In this document: positions 26,733 through 34,572 of the stretch, piece by piece
Layout of the letters: each line of letters opens with the position of its first letter
Position numbering within the stretch: the stretch's first letter is position 1
Origin: BQJD01 sp964350265
Lineage (GTDB): Bacteria; Pseudomonadota; Gammaproteobacteria; Arenicellales; CAJQKF01
DNA: 64,000 nt
Reading direction: 5' to 3'
Assembly: GCA_964350265.1 (NCBI GenBank)
Contig: CAYGJZ010000001.1
Coordinates: forward strand, 1 to 64,000
Made by a program: the position numbers and the translations under genes
The notes under the pieces: generated by a model
What the model was told of the DNA's origin: nothing
Databases searched by the model: none
The model's input: only the letters and a program-made list of their open reading frames with translations

Positions 26733-28466
26733 ATGAAACTGGTCTCCCTGCTTCCCTTCCTGGCGTGGACGCGGTTCGTCTCGCGCCAATCCATCAAGGA
26801 TGACTTCTTCGCCGGCCTGACCGGGGCGGTCATCGTGCTGCCCCAGGGCGTCGCCTTCGCCGCCATTGCCGGCCTGCCGCCGGAGTACGGCCTGTACACG
26901 GCGATGGTCACGCCGATCATCGCGGCGCTGTTCGGCTCCAGCTACCACCTCGTCTCCGGCCCGACCACGGCGATCTCCATCGTCGTCTTCGCCGCCATCA
27001 GCCGCTATGCCGAGCCGGGCAGCCCGGAGTTCGTCTCGCTGGCCCTGACCCTGACCCTGCTGGCCGGCGTCTACCAGCTCGGCTTCGGCCTGGCCCGGCT
27101 GGGCGCGCTGGTCAACTTCGTCTCGCACACGGTGGTCATCGGCTTCACCGCCGGCGCCGCCATTCTCATCGCCACCAGCCAGATGAAGAACATCCTCGGC
27201 GTGGAGATTCCCAAGGGCGAGTCGTTCATCCACACCTGGTACGACATCTTCATCGCCTGGCAGACCATCGATCTCTACCTGGTGCTGGTGGCCCTGTCGA
27301 CGCTGGCCACCGCGCTGTTGGTACGCAGGCTGTGGCCGAAGATACCCAACCTGCTGGTGGGCATGGTGGTGGGCAGCGTGGTGGCGGCGGTGCTGACCCG
27401 GTATACCGGCAGCATCGAGCTGGTCGGCAAGATTCCCGGCCACCTGCCCCCCTTCGCCCTGCCGGAGGTCAACCTGTCGACCCTGCGCACGCTGGCCCCG
27501 GAGGCCTTCGCGGTGGCCCTGCTCGGCCTGATCGAGGCGGTGTCCATCTCCCGCGCGGTGGCCACGCGCTCCAACCAGCGCATCGATGCCAACCAGGAGT
27601 TCATCGGCCAGGGGCTGTCCAACGTGGTCGGCAGCATGTTCTCGTCCTATGCCGGCTCGGGTTCCTTCACCCGCTCGGGCATCAACTACGCGGCCGGCGC
27701 ACGCACGCCGCTGTCGGCCATCTTCGCGGCACTGCTGCTGATGGTCATCGTGCTGCTGGTGGCGCCGTTGACCGCCTACCTGCCGGTGGCGGCCATGGGT
27801 GGCGTGATCCTGCTGGTGGCGTGGAACCTGATCGACTTCCACCACATCCGCAACATCCTGTCCTTCAGCCATTCCGAGTCGGCCATCCTGGTCACCACCT
27901 TCTTTTCCACCCTGTTCCTGGAACTGGAGTTCGCCATCTACATCGGCGTGCTGCTGTCGCTGGTGTTCTTCCTGGCCAAGACCTCGACGCCGAGCATACC
28001 GACGCTGTCCATCGAGACCGACGAGGACAAGGGCACGCGCAAGTTCGTCAACATCCAGTCGAAGCCGCTGAAGCAGTGTCCGCAGCTGAAGATGATCCGC
28101 ATCGACATGTCGGTGTACTTCGGTTCGGTCAACCACATCCAGCAGCGCCTGCGCAGCATCGCCGACAACGAACGGATTCACCACATCCTCATCGTTTCCT
28201 CGGCCATCAACTTCATCGACCTGGCCGGGGCGGAGATGCTGATCAACGAGAACAACCAGTTGAAGAAGCGCGGTGGCGGGCTCTACTTCGCCGGGCTGAA
28301 GCCGAGCGTGTACAAGTTTGCCGCGCAGTCCTTCTTCATTCGCAGGATCGGTCCGGACCGCTTCTTCAACACCAAGGAAGGCGCCATCAGTTCCATCTAC
28401 AAGCGGCTCGACCGCGAGGTCTGCGCCAAGTGCCAGGCGCTGCTGTTCACCGAGTGCAACGAGTAG
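26733..28466 (+). CDS. SulP family anion transporter with STAS domain
   Basis: A 577-residue inner-membrane protein: about 12-14 helices from residue 25 to 410 with the SulP signature region (VLPQGVAFAAIAGLPPEYGLYTA, broken here into helix 1 and loop) and GSGSFTRSGINYAAGARTPLS, then a cytosolic STAS domain (about 440-555). SulP proteins move sulfate, bicarbonate or other anions; the substrate is not determinable here. The C-terminus ends with two cysteine pairs (EVCAKCQALLFTEC), an unusual metal-binding-like tail. A GGAGG lies 16 bases before the ATG, longer than ideal. Confidence 0.9.
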   Translation: MKLVSLLPFLAWTRFVSRQSIKDDFFAGLTGAVIVLPQGVAFAAIAGLPPEYGLYTAMVTPIIAALFGSSYHLVSGPTTAISIVVFAAISRYAEPGSPEFVSLALTLTLLAGVYQLGFGLARLGALVNFVSHTVVIGFTAGAAILIATSQMKNILGVEIPKGESFIHTWYDIFIAWQTIDLYLVLVALSTLATALLVRRLWPKIPNLLVGMVVGSVVAAVLTRYTGSIELVGKIPGHLPPFALPEVNLSTLRTLAPEAFAVALLGLIEAVSISRAVATRSNQRIDANQEFIGQGLSNVVGSMFSSYAGSGSFTRSGINYAAGARTPLSAIFAALLLMVIVLLVAPLTAYLPVAAMGGVILLVAWNLIDFHHIRNILSFSHSESAILVTTFFSTLFLELEFAIYIGVLLSLVFFLAKTSTPSIPTLSIETDEDKGTRKFVNIQSKPLKQCPQLKMIRIDMSVYFGSVNHIQQRLRSIADNERIHHILIVSSAINFIDLAGAEMLINENNQLKKRGGGLYFAGLKPSVYKFAAQSFFIRRIGPDRFFNTKEGAISSIYKRLDREVCAKCQALLFTECNE

Positions 28467-28470
28467 GGCG

Positions 28471-28785
28471 TCAGCGCGGCCGGTAGTTCGCCGACGGCCA
28501 CAGCGAGCGGATCTCCTCGGCCTGCTGCTCGGCGCTGAAGCGCTCCCAGGTGACCCCGGCAACGTCGGTTTCGCTGCTCAACCGCGGGGCGTTCTCGTCC
28601 TCGATGCCGAGGTGGCGAAAACCCGTGTCGTCGGCCACCCGCACCGACAGGTTCAACAGCTCGGTGCGCCACAGCGCGTAGGCGCCGGGCACCACCAGCA
28701 CCGGATCGGCGCCGAGGCGACGACGATAGTCCTCGATGGCGGCATCGAGGTCGTCGACGCCGAAGGCAAGATGGACACGCGGCAT
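28471..28785 (-). CDS. VOC family protein (short, ArsI/CadI-like)
   Basis: A single VOC domain of 104 residues: VHLAFGVDDLDAAIEDYRRR at the start, VVPGAYALWRTELLNLSV and FRHLGIEDENAP with the His of the metal site. The ATG at 28785 is five bases from the stop of the GNAT gene upstream. The arrangement recalls the cadmium/arsenic-induced dioxygenase-like proteins, yet the sequence is short and metal function unproven. It is last in a four-gene operon with thioesterase, VOC and acetyltransferase genes. Confidence 0.8.
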   Translation of the reverse strand: MPRVHLAFGVDDLDAAIEDYRRRLGADPVLVVPGAYALWRTELLNLSVRVADDTGFRHLGIEDENAPRLSSETDVAGVTWERFSAEQQAEEIRSLWPSANYRPR

Positions 28786-28789
28786 GACG

Positions 28790-29395
28790 CTACCCGCCGG
28801 ACGTTGCGTTCGACGGCGAGCGTGCCGCCTCGGCGGCCCGCCATTCTTCGCGGCCGAGGCGGAAGGCGCTGCACCAGCTGGCATAGGCGCGCCGCTGGCC
28901 CTCCTCGCGCATGCCGGCCTTGGCCAGCACCCGCCGCGAGGCATGGTTGTCCGGGTCGGTCACCGCCACCACCTCGGTGAGCGGTGTTTCCTCGAAGGCG
29001 AAGCGGATCAGCGCTCGCGCGATCTCGGTGGCATAGCCGTGGCCCCAGGCGGCGGGCTTAAGCAGGTAGCCGATCTCGATGTCGACCTCGGGGATCACCC
29101 CGGGTGCCACCAGGCTCCAGTCGGTGTCGTCGGATTCCTCGGGCAGGGGCAGCAGCACCGCCGAACCGATCTTCTCGTCGTTGTCGGCGCGGCGCACGCA
29201 CCAGATGCCGATGCCGCCGTTGCCGCCGCGACGCACGCTGTCCGCCATCGAGGCGCGCACCTCGTCGGGGCTGTGCAGGGCGCAGACGAAGCGGGTTACC
29301 GCCTCGTCGGTGAACAGGTCCAGGGCGATGTCGATGTCGTCCAGGGTCAGTGGCGACAGGCGCAGGCGCCGGGTTTCGAGTTCAAGGGACACCAT
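28790..29395 (-). CDS. GNAT family N-acetyltransferase (RimJ/RimL type)
   Basis: A 201-residue GNAT of the RimJ/RimL branch that acetylates N-termini of proteins or small amines using acetyl-CoA. Seen: LETRRLRLSPLTLDDID, the beta-4 segment EVDIEIGYLLKPAAWGHGYATE with the acetyl-CoA pyrophosphate loop, and AVTDPDNHASRRVLAKAGM. The ATG at 29395 overlaps the end of the VOC gene by 14 bases, so it is coupled. Substrate unknown. The C-terminus is slightly longer than usual and polar. Confidence 0.87.
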   Translation of the reverse strand: MVSLELETRRLRLSPLTLDDIDIALDLFTDEAVTRFVCALHSPDEVRASMADSVRRGGNGGIGIWCVRRADNDEKIGSAVLLPLPEESDDTDWSLVAPGVIPEVDIEIGYLLKPAAWGHGYATEIARALIRFAFEETPLTEVVAVTDPDNHASRRVLAKAGMREEGQRRAYASWCSAFRLGREEWRAAEAARSPSNATSGG

Positions 29396-29816
29396 GTTCG
29401 TCGTCCTCCCCCGGATCGCACAGGGCATCGTAGCCCTGGTCGTTGAACTGAAGCAGGCAAAGGCCGTGGCCGAAGGGATCGGCGAGCAGCGCGATGCTGC
29501 CGTAGGCACGGGCGGTGGCCGGCTGTTCCAGCATCGCCCCGGCGTCCACCGCGCGGCGCACCGCGGTGTCGATGTCGTCCACCACCAGGTCCAGGTGCAC
29601 CGGGGTCCAGTGGCGCTGGTAGTCGCGTTCGCGGATGGCGGTGGGTGCGGCCAGCGAGCCGACCGGCTTGGCCAGCAGGTAGACGGCGGCATCGGCGCCG
29701 GCCAGTTCCACCGCGTCGTTGCCGAAGCGGCGGGAGACGACGAAGTCGAAGGCGCGGGTGTAGAAGTCGATGCCGCGCTCGAGATCGTCGACATCGATGT
29801 TGACCAGCAGCTTCAC
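29382..29816 (-). CDS. VOC family protein
   Basis: A 144-residue glyoxalase/bleomycin-resistance protein: LLVNIDVDDLERGIDFYTRA at the start, PVHLDLVVDDIDTAVRRAVDAGA in the middle and ALLADPFGHGLCLLQF at the end, with the His and Glu metal positions plausible. Start is a GTG at 29816 with AGGAG eight bases upstream; it overlaps the thioesterase stop by four bases. The family protects against or transforms small electrophiles and drugs; no substrate is evident. Confidence 0.85.
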   Translation of the reverse strand: MKLLVNIDVDDLERGIDFYTRAFDFVVSRRFGNDAVELAGADAAVYLLAKPVGSLAAPTAIRERDYQRHWTPVHLDLVVDDIDTAVRRAVDAGAMLEQPATARAYGSIALLADPFGHGLCLLQFNDQGYDALCDPGEDDEHGVP

Positions 29817-30238
29817 GTGGTTGGCTCCTGCTTGGCGGCGACCCCGCGATCGAAGCGCTGGCGGTCGACCACGAAGCGCTGGTGGTGACCGCGGGAAATG
29901 ACGTCGATGCCGTCGCTGGCCTCGACCCGGAAGGTCAGTCGCCGCCCGTCCACCTCGACCAGCTCGGCGTGCACGGTCACCGCCAGTCCCGGCGGCGTCG
30001 CCGCCTCGTGGCTGACGTCGACATGGGTGCCCAGGGTCAGCTCCCGCGGCCAGTCCAGGTGCGGGTTGACCAGCTTCACGCAGGCCCATTCCAGCAGTCC
30101 CACCAGGTAGCCGGTGGCGAATACCGGCGGCATGGCGAGAAACTCCTCGGCCTCGGGATACAGGCAGGGCACGGTCTTGGTCGCGGGCACCACGAAGCGA
30201 TGCTGGCCGGTGATGCCCGCCTTGAGCGTGTCTTTCAT
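29813..30238 (-). CDS. Thioesterase, fluoroacetyl-CoA thioesterase-like
   Basis: A 141-residue hot-dog-fold protein. Its start (LKAGITGQHRFVV), the segment VFATGYLVGLLEWACVKLV and the beta-strand GTHVDVSHEAATPPGLAV match the FlK-type acyl-CoA thioesterase family, including the Glu (LLEWA) and His (DVSHEA) of the active site. Such enzymes hydrolyse small acyl-CoAs. It is first in the thioesterase-VOC-GNAT-VOC operon, which looks like a small detoxification set. No promoter is clear upstream. Confidence 0.82.
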   Translation of the reverse strand: MKDTLKAGITGQHRFVVPATKTVPCLYPEAEEFLAMPPVFATGYLVGLLEWACVKLVNPHLDWPRELTLGTHVDVSHEAATPPGLAVTVHAELVEVDGRRLTFRVEASDGIDVISRGHHQRFVVDRQRFDRGVAAKQEPTT

Positions 30239-30306
30239 CGGCGACTCGGGCTCGACGGCGGCCGGCCTTTATAGCACGGAACCGCGGTGCTTCGCGCCGA
30301 CGCCGC

Positions 30307-30534
30307 TCAGGACAGCCCGGGCGGTCGCGCGGTGTCGGCCACCACCCGCCTTGCCTGCGGCCGCGGTGGGCGTGGTGGCGACAGCGCGGCATCCACGTGG
30401 CGCTGGATGTCGGCGCGCTGGATGCCGATGTCGTCGAGTTCGCGGTCGCCCAGTGCCCGCAGCGCGCGCAGGCTCAGCCGGCGCTGGCGGCGGTGGACGA
30501 GATGCTCGAAGAAGGCGTGAACGAAGCAGAACAT
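30307..30534 (-). CDS. DUF1127 domain small protein
   Basis: A 75-residue basic protein with the DUF1127 core RALRALGDRELDDIGIQRADI in the middle, followed by an Arg/Pro-rich tail. DUF1127 proteins in alphaproteobacteria take part in phosphate and carbon metabolism and RNA binding; in other groups the role is unknown. The ATG at 30534 is preceded by GGGAG at seven bases. It is divergent from the WYL regulator, with a palindrome between them that may control both. Confidence 0.78.
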   Translation of the reverse strand: MFCFVHAFFEHLVHRRQRRLSLRALRALGDRELDDIGIQRADIQRHVDAALSPPRPPRPQARRVVADTARPPGLS

Positions 30535-30589
30535 GGCGGCTCTCCCGGGTCGGGTCGCACGCGGGCGACAGGCCGGGCATCTTCGCAGC

Positions 30590-30619
30590 ACCCTGCTGAC
30601 AGGGTGCTGTCAGCAGGGT
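30590..30619. promoter_or_regulatory. Perfect 13-base inverted repeat, likely regulator binding site
   Basis: Arms ACCCTGCTGACAG (30590-30602) and CTGTCAGCAGGGT (30607-30619) are perfect complements around a GGTG spacer. It lies in the 160-base gap between the divergent DUF1127 and WYL genes, 55 bases before the former start and 76 before the latter. A second, shorter TCCTG...CAGGA element sits at 30637-30657. The site resembles a homodimer operator. Most likely it is bound by the WYL regulator itself. Confidence 0.65.
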
Positions 30620-30694
30620 CATGCTAGATTGCCGACTCCTGTCACCCGTTGTCAGGAGCCCCCGAGTAGCCTGTGACGAGCCCAGCCTGGAACC

Positions 30695-31372
30695 ATGCGC
30701 CGTGCCGACCGCCTGTTCGAGATCATCCAGCTGCTGCGCCGGCACAAGCTGGTGCGCGCGCGCGACCTGGCCGAGCGCCTGGAGGTGTCCGAGCGCACCA
30801 TCTACCGCGATATCCGCGACCTCGCCGCCGGCGGCGTACCCATCGAGGGGGCGGCGGGTATCGGCTACGTCCTGCGCAAGGGGTATGACCTGCCGCCGCT
30901 GATGTTCGACGAAGAGGAAATCGAGGCCCTGGTGCTGGGTGCACGCATCGTCGAGACCTGGGCCGACCCGCGGCTGGCCGAGGCTGCCGCCAACGTCATT
31001 GCCAAGGTGGAGGCGGTGGTGCCGCAGCGCCTGCGCGAGAGCATGGCGCGCACCGCCCTGCTGGCCCCCGCCGACCACTTCGCCGAGCCGCTGCGGGTGG
31101 ACCTGTCGATCCTGCGCGGCGCGGTGCGCGAGCGACGCAGGCTGCGCTTCGACTATGTCGACAGCGACGGGCGCGGCAGCCAGCGCACGGTGCGGCCGCT
31201 GGCGCTGGCCTTCTACGGCCCGGTCTGGCTGCTGGCCACCTGGTGCGAGCTGCGCGGGGACTTCCGCGCCTTCCGGGTCGATCGCATCGATGCGCTGGAG
31301 GTGCTCGACAGCCACTTCCACCCCGAGCCGGGACGAACCATCAACGACTACCTGCGCCGCGGCACCGGCTAG
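30695..31372 (+). CDS. YafY-type HTH/WYL transcriptional regulator
   Basis: A 225-residue regulator with an N-terminal DeoR-like winged helix-turn-helix (LFEIIQLLRRHKLVRARDL, then VSERTIYRDIRDL, residues 1-60) and a C-terminal WYL domain (about 130-210, YGPVWLLATWCELR with FRVDRIDAL). WYL domains sense nucleotides, RNA ends or small molecules and often control stress or defence genes. It is divergent from the DUF1127 gene and convergent with the cupin gene. The perfect palindrome upstream fits autoregulation. Confidence 0.9.
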   Translation: MRRADRLFEIIQLLRRHKLVRARDLAERLEVSERTIYRDIRDLAAGGVPIEGAAGIGYVLRKGYDLPPLMFDEEEIEALVLGARIVETWADPRLAEAAANVIAKVEAVVPQRLRESMARTALLAPADHFAEPLRVDLSILRGAVRERRRLRFDYVDSDGRGSQRTVRPLALAFYGPVWLLATWCELRGDFRAFRVDRIDALEVLDSHFHPEPGRTINDYLRRGTG

Positions 31373-31803
31373 GACGCGTCGTCGCGCGGGTGTTGTCGAC
31401 GATGGTCGGTGGGCTGCGGGGTGACGGTGAGGATCTTGACCCCGCGCGGTGTCTCGAAGCGGTGCCAGGTGCCCGTCGGCACCACCATCATCGACCCCGC
31501 CGGCAAGCGGTGCCGATGCTCGGCTTCGCCGTCCCACAGGAACAAGGTGGTCTCGCCGTCGAGCACGTGCACGATCTCGTCGCCGGCGAGGTGGCGTTCC
31601 CATTCGCTGTTGCCGGCATAGTGACCGATGAAGATGCCGCCGTCGCGGTACTCGGCGAGGCGGGCGAAGGCGGCCGCGGCCGCCTCCTCGCCGGTCTCGG
31701 GGCTGCGGTCGGGCAGGAAGCGCAGCGCGGCGAAGGCCGCGGCCAGCGAGATCGGCGCGGCCTGGCCCTCGCCGCTGTCGTCGCGACCATCCGGGCCGCT
31801 CAT
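31369..31803 (-). CDS. Cupin domain protein
   Basis: A 144-residue protein with one cupin domain: EWERHLAGDEIVHVLDGETTLFL, AEHRHRLPAGSMMVVPTGTWHRFE. His and Glu of the two cupin motifs are at the metal-binding positions. The N-terminal 60 residues are helical and Ala-rich. Its ATG overlaps the stop of the flavin reductase gene (ATGA, four bases), so the two are translated together. Metal and substrate unknown; a role in oxygen- or sugar-related chemistry is possible. Confidence 0.82.
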   Translation of the reverse strand: MSGPDGRDDSGEGQAAPISLAAAFAALRFLPDRSPETGEEAAAAAFARLAEYRDGGIFIGHYAGNSEWERHLAGDEIVHVLDGETTLFLWDGEAEHRHRLPAGSMMVVPTGTWHRFETPRGVKILTVTPQPTDHRRQHPRDDAS

Positions 31804-32435
31804 GATCCCGCCCCGGCCTGTTGTTCGCCGCCGTCGCAGTGGCCGCGCTCGCAGCGTTGTGCACGGGCGGCGCGCAGGGCGCGGGCATACCAGCAGAACT
31901 CGTCGAGGAACTTCTGCGCGCGGCCGTACCAGGCGTCGTCGTTCGGGGTGCCGTGGTCGTCGAAGGCGCTGCCGACCCGCGGCACCGGCAGCAGCGAGGG
32001 GATCGACGACATGCCCATCTCCGCCAGCATGGCGCGCAGGGTCATCGCCGCGCGCACGCCGCCGAAGCTGCCGGCGGAATAGCACACGATGCCCGAGGGC
32101 TTGAAGAAGTACTCCTCGAGGAAATGGTCGAGCAGGTTGGCCAAGGCCGGCGGCACCGTGTGGTTGTACTCGCCGCTGACCACGAGGTAGCCGTCCGCCG
32201 GCCGGATGATCCCGGCCAGGGCCTCGAGGGTCGCGGGCGCGGTGCCGGGTTGGTATTCCTTGTACATGCGGTCGAGCAGCGGCAACGGGTAGTCGAGGGG
32301 GTCGACCAGGGTGACCTCCTCGCCACGGGCGGCGCAACGCTCGGCGACGAAACGCGCCGCCTTGATGCCCTGGCGGGCGCTGCGTACCGAGCCGTAGATG
32401 ACGGCGATCTTCAGCGGCGCATCGGCATCAGCCAT
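31800..32435 (-). CDS. NADPH-dependent FMN reductase
   Basis: A 211-residue flavodoxin-fold protein with the FMN-binding loop YGSVRSARQG at the N-terminus and the GEYNHTVPPALANLLDH segment, hallmarks of the NADPH-dependent FMN reductase family (SsuE/chromate reductase relatives). The ATG at 32435 is preferred over an upstream GTG or ATG because the flavin loop then falls at normal distance. The C-terminus has an extra Cys/His-rich end (QRCERGHCDGGEQQ). Together with the cupin gene it looks like an oxidative-stress pair. Confidence 0.87.
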   Translation of the reverse strand: MADADAPLKIAVIYGSVRSARQGIKAARFVAERCAARGEEVTLVDPLDYPLPLLDRMYKEYQPGTAPATLEALAGIIRPADGYLVVSGEYNHTVPPALANLLDHFLEEYFFKPSGIVCYSAGSFGGVRAAMTLRAMLAEMGMSSIPSLLPVPRVGSAFDDHGTPNDDAWYGRAQKFLDEFCWYARALRAARAQRCERGHCDGGEQQAGAGS

Positions 32436-32524
32436 GCATTCCCTCCTGCGCACGGGGCGCGACGTGAACGGTGTAGCCGCGAACGACTATGCCCAAGGCC
32501 GCGGCCGCTGTCGAATACCGCCCG

Positions 32525-33631
32525 TTAACCCGGCTCGAAGCGCAGGCACAGGATCGGCGGCAGGTGACGGCTCACGCACTGCCACGAGTCGCCCTGGTCC
32601 TCGCTCAGCCACAGCGCCCCGGTGGTGCTGCCGAAGGCCAGGCGTTCGCCATCGTCGGCGACGGCCAGGCCGTGGCGGTAGACCAGGTCGTAGGCATCCT
32701 CGTCGGGCAGCCCGCGGTGCAGGGTGTCGAAGCTGCGGCCGCCGTCGCGGGTGCGGTTGACCACCAGGCGGGCATCCACCGGAATGCGCTGCTCGTCCTT
32801 CACCGCCGGCACGAACCAGGCGGTGTCCGGCTCGCCGGGGTGGACCGCCACCGCGAAGCCGAACACCGAACGGGGTACCTCGGTGATCTCGCGCCAGTTC
32901 ATCCCCGCGTCGTCGCTGACGAAGATGCCGTTGTGGTGCTGCATCCAGTGGCGGTCGGGATGGGCGGCGCAGTGCTTGATGCGGTGGGAATCCTGCACCA
33001 GCGGGTCGTCGGCCTGTTCCGGCGGCATGTAGGCATTGCGCAGCCCGGCGCCGACCAGCTCGAAGTGGACGCCGCGGTCGCGGGTCTTCCACACGCCGCC
33101 CACCGATACGCCGACGGTGACGTGGGCCGGGTCGCGCGGGTCCACCAGCACCGAGTGGATGCCGGCGAAATCGTAGCCGCCGCCCATCCACTGCTTGCGC
33201 CGCGGGTCGTTCCACAGCGACTCCACCAGCGACCAGTGGGCGCCGTCGTCGCGGCTGTGGAACAGTCCGCCGGGAATGGTGCCGCACCACAGCTCGTCGT
33301 CGGCGCCGGCCTCCAGCGACCACACCAGCCGGGTCGACCAGGGCACCTCGGTGCCACGCATCGGGTCGTTGTCCACCTCGCCCTCGGGCTTGGGCGGATA
33401 GGCCGGTGCGGCGATTTCCTCGAAGTGCGCGCCGCCGTCGTCGCTGCGATGCATCTTGGCGCCGAAGTGGCCCAGGTCGCAGGCCACGTGCAGCCGGCCG
33501 CCGGGCCGCGCCAGCAGCATGGAGACCGGGTCGCCGAGGAACCAGGTCGGGCCGATGGACCAGCGGCCGTCGCCGCCGCGCTCGATGCGGAACAAGCCCT
33601 TGCGGGTGCCAACCAACAGCTGATCGCTCAT
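32525..33631 (-). CDS. BNR/exo-sialidase-like beta-propeller protein
   Basis: A 368-residue propeller built from repeated sheets with Asp-box-like turns (RSDDGGAHF, SRDDGAHWS, TRDRGVHF, SDDAGMNWRE, TRDGGRSFD, SEDQGDSWQ), as in glycosyl hydrolase family 33 and Vps10 repeats. There is no signal peptide, and no catalytic Arg triad is obvious, so sialidase activity is unlikely; it is perhaps a protein-interaction propeller. The SD GGAG six bases upstream supports the ATG at 33631. It is co-transcribed with the MoaD/ThiS-like gene upstream, whose stop is one base away. Confidence 0.83.
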   Translation of the reverse strand: MSDQLLVGTRKGLFRIERGGDGRWSIGPTWFLGDPVSMLLARPGGRLHVACDLGHFGAKMHRSDDGGAHFEEIAAPAYPPKPEGEVDNDPMRGTEVPWSTRLVWSLEAGADDELWCGTIPGGLFHSRDDGAHWSLVESLWNDPRRKQWMGGGYDFAGIHSVLVDPRDPAHVTVGVSVGGVWKTRDRGVHFELVGAGLRNAYMPPEQADDPLVQDSHRIKHCAAHPDRHWMQHHNGIFVSDDAGMNWREITEVPRSVFGFAVAVHPGEPDTAWFVPAVKDEQRIPVDARLVVNRTRDGGRSFDTLHRGLPDEDAYDLVYRHGLAVADDGERLAFGSTTGALWLSEDQGDSWQCVSRHLPPILCLRFEPG

Positions 33632-33632
33632 C

Positions 33633-33902
33633 TCATCCTCCGGAAAGTGCCTGGAACACGAAGATCTCGTCGTCCTCGCCCACCGCGTCGGTGAGCCGTT
33701 GCCGGTCCCGCGCCGGGGTCCCGTTGACGAACACCACCACGTGCTTGCGCACCGCCCCCTGGTCGTCGAGCACGTAGCCGCGCAGCGCCGGCTCGCGGAC
33801 GAACAGGTCTTCCAGCACCGCGCCGACAGTATTGCCGCTGGCCTCGGCCTCGGCCACGTTGACGTGGCGGCGCAGGTTGGGGGTAAACCGGATCGTGGTC
33901 AT
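33633..33902 (-). CDS. MoaD/ThiS-family ubiquitin-like sulfur carrier
   Basis: An 89-residue beta-grasp protein (IRFTPNLRRHVNVAEAEASG, VVVFVNGTPARDRQ, DEDDEIFVFQALSGG-like end) that finishes in the diglycine Ala-Leu-Ser-Gly-Gly needed for adenylation and thiocarboxylation. MoaD and ThiS supply sulfur for molybdopterin and thiamine; other members conjugate to proteins. No moaE, moeB/thiF or thiG is nearby. It is directly followed by the beta-propeller gene in what appears to be a two-gene operon. Confidence 0.85.
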   Translation of the reverse strand: MTTIRFTPNLRRHVNVAEAEASGNTVGAVLEDLFVREPALRGYVLDDQGAVRKHVVVFVNGTPARDRQRLTDAVGEDDEIFVFQALSGG

Positions 33903-34074
33903 GACATGGGCGAGGTTGGGTTCGAACGACGCAGTGTAATTCGTCGCCGAACCGCACGTCCCGTGACGGGCGGCCTGGTCGACGACGCGCCGGTTGGCGC
34001 TAGCACATGGTCGCAGCAGCCCGCGACAAATCGACAACGGTACCCATCGCCCACGGTCGGGCTGATCAGCGGCT

Positions 34075-34109
34075 TTTTCGTTTCATGATCTTGCTACATG
34101 AAACGAAAA
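34075..34109. promoter_or_regulatory. Operator of the RES-Xre toxin-antitoxin operon
   Basis: Perfect 13-base arms TTTTCGTTTCATG (34075-34087) and CATGAAACGAAAA (34097-34109) around a nine-base spacer. The promoter is inside: TTGCTA (34091-34096) as -35 in the spacer and TATAGT (34113-34118) as -10 at 16 bases, with the right arm between them. A protein bound to the palindrome would block RNA polymerase, the classical autorepression of antitoxins. Confidence 0.8.
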
Positions 34110-34118
34110 TGTTATAGT
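34091..34118 (+). promoter_or_regulatory. Promoter of the toxin-antitoxin operon
   Basis: TTGCTA and TATAGT with a 16-base spacer, predicted start near 34125. This lies downstream of the first possible start codon at 34117, so the antitoxin must begin at the ATG at 34201, preceded by GAGG at 34189-34192. Confidence 0.65.
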
Positions 34119-34200
34119 GACTGCCCGTCATCCACCAGCGAGTCGCGAAGGTCCGGTCCGGGCGGCTGCGAGGAACGTCGACCGCAACGAGGCACAGGCT

Positions 34201-34545
34201 ATGTCCCCGTCGAATGCCATTACCAAGACCATCGCCGACCTGCGTGACCACGGCAGGTTGAGTGGTGTCGACCTGGCAAACATCACCGACGTGTCGAGGG
34301 CGACCGTTTCGCGTTGGTCATCGGGAAAGGCGGTTCCCCATCCGGGCACGCAACTGGTGCTTTCCGATCTGCGCTTCGTCGTCGATCGTCTCGGCGAGTT
34401 CTATTCGCCGGACGAAACCCGTGCCTGGCTGTATGCCAGGAACCACCTGCTCGACGGTGCACGGGCCATCGAGCTGATCCACGAGAATCGAACCGACGAG
34501 GTCCTCGTGGCCATAGAGCGGCTTGGCTCGATGGCCTACCTGTAG
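34201..34545 (+). CDS. Antitoxin of the Xre/MbcA/ParS family (DUF2384)
   Basis: A 114-residue antitoxin. The N-terminal part is an Xre-type DNA-binding region (GVDLANITDVSRATVSRWSSG), the C-terminal part the DUF2384 toxin-binding helices (SPDETRAWLYARNHLLDGARAIELI). In MbcA/ParS-type modules it neutralises a RES toxin and represses its own promoter. The toxin gene follows after 27 bases. The AT-rich promoter and different codon use suggest horizontal gain. Confidence 0.9.
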   Translation: MSPSNAITKTIADLRDHGRLSGVDLANITDVSRATVSRWSSGKAVPHPGTQLVLSDLRFVVDRLGEFYSPDETRAWLYARNHLLDGARAIELIHENRTDEVLVAIERLGSMAYL

Positions 34546-34572
34546 GCAGGAAACGCAGCCCCGGAGATCGCA

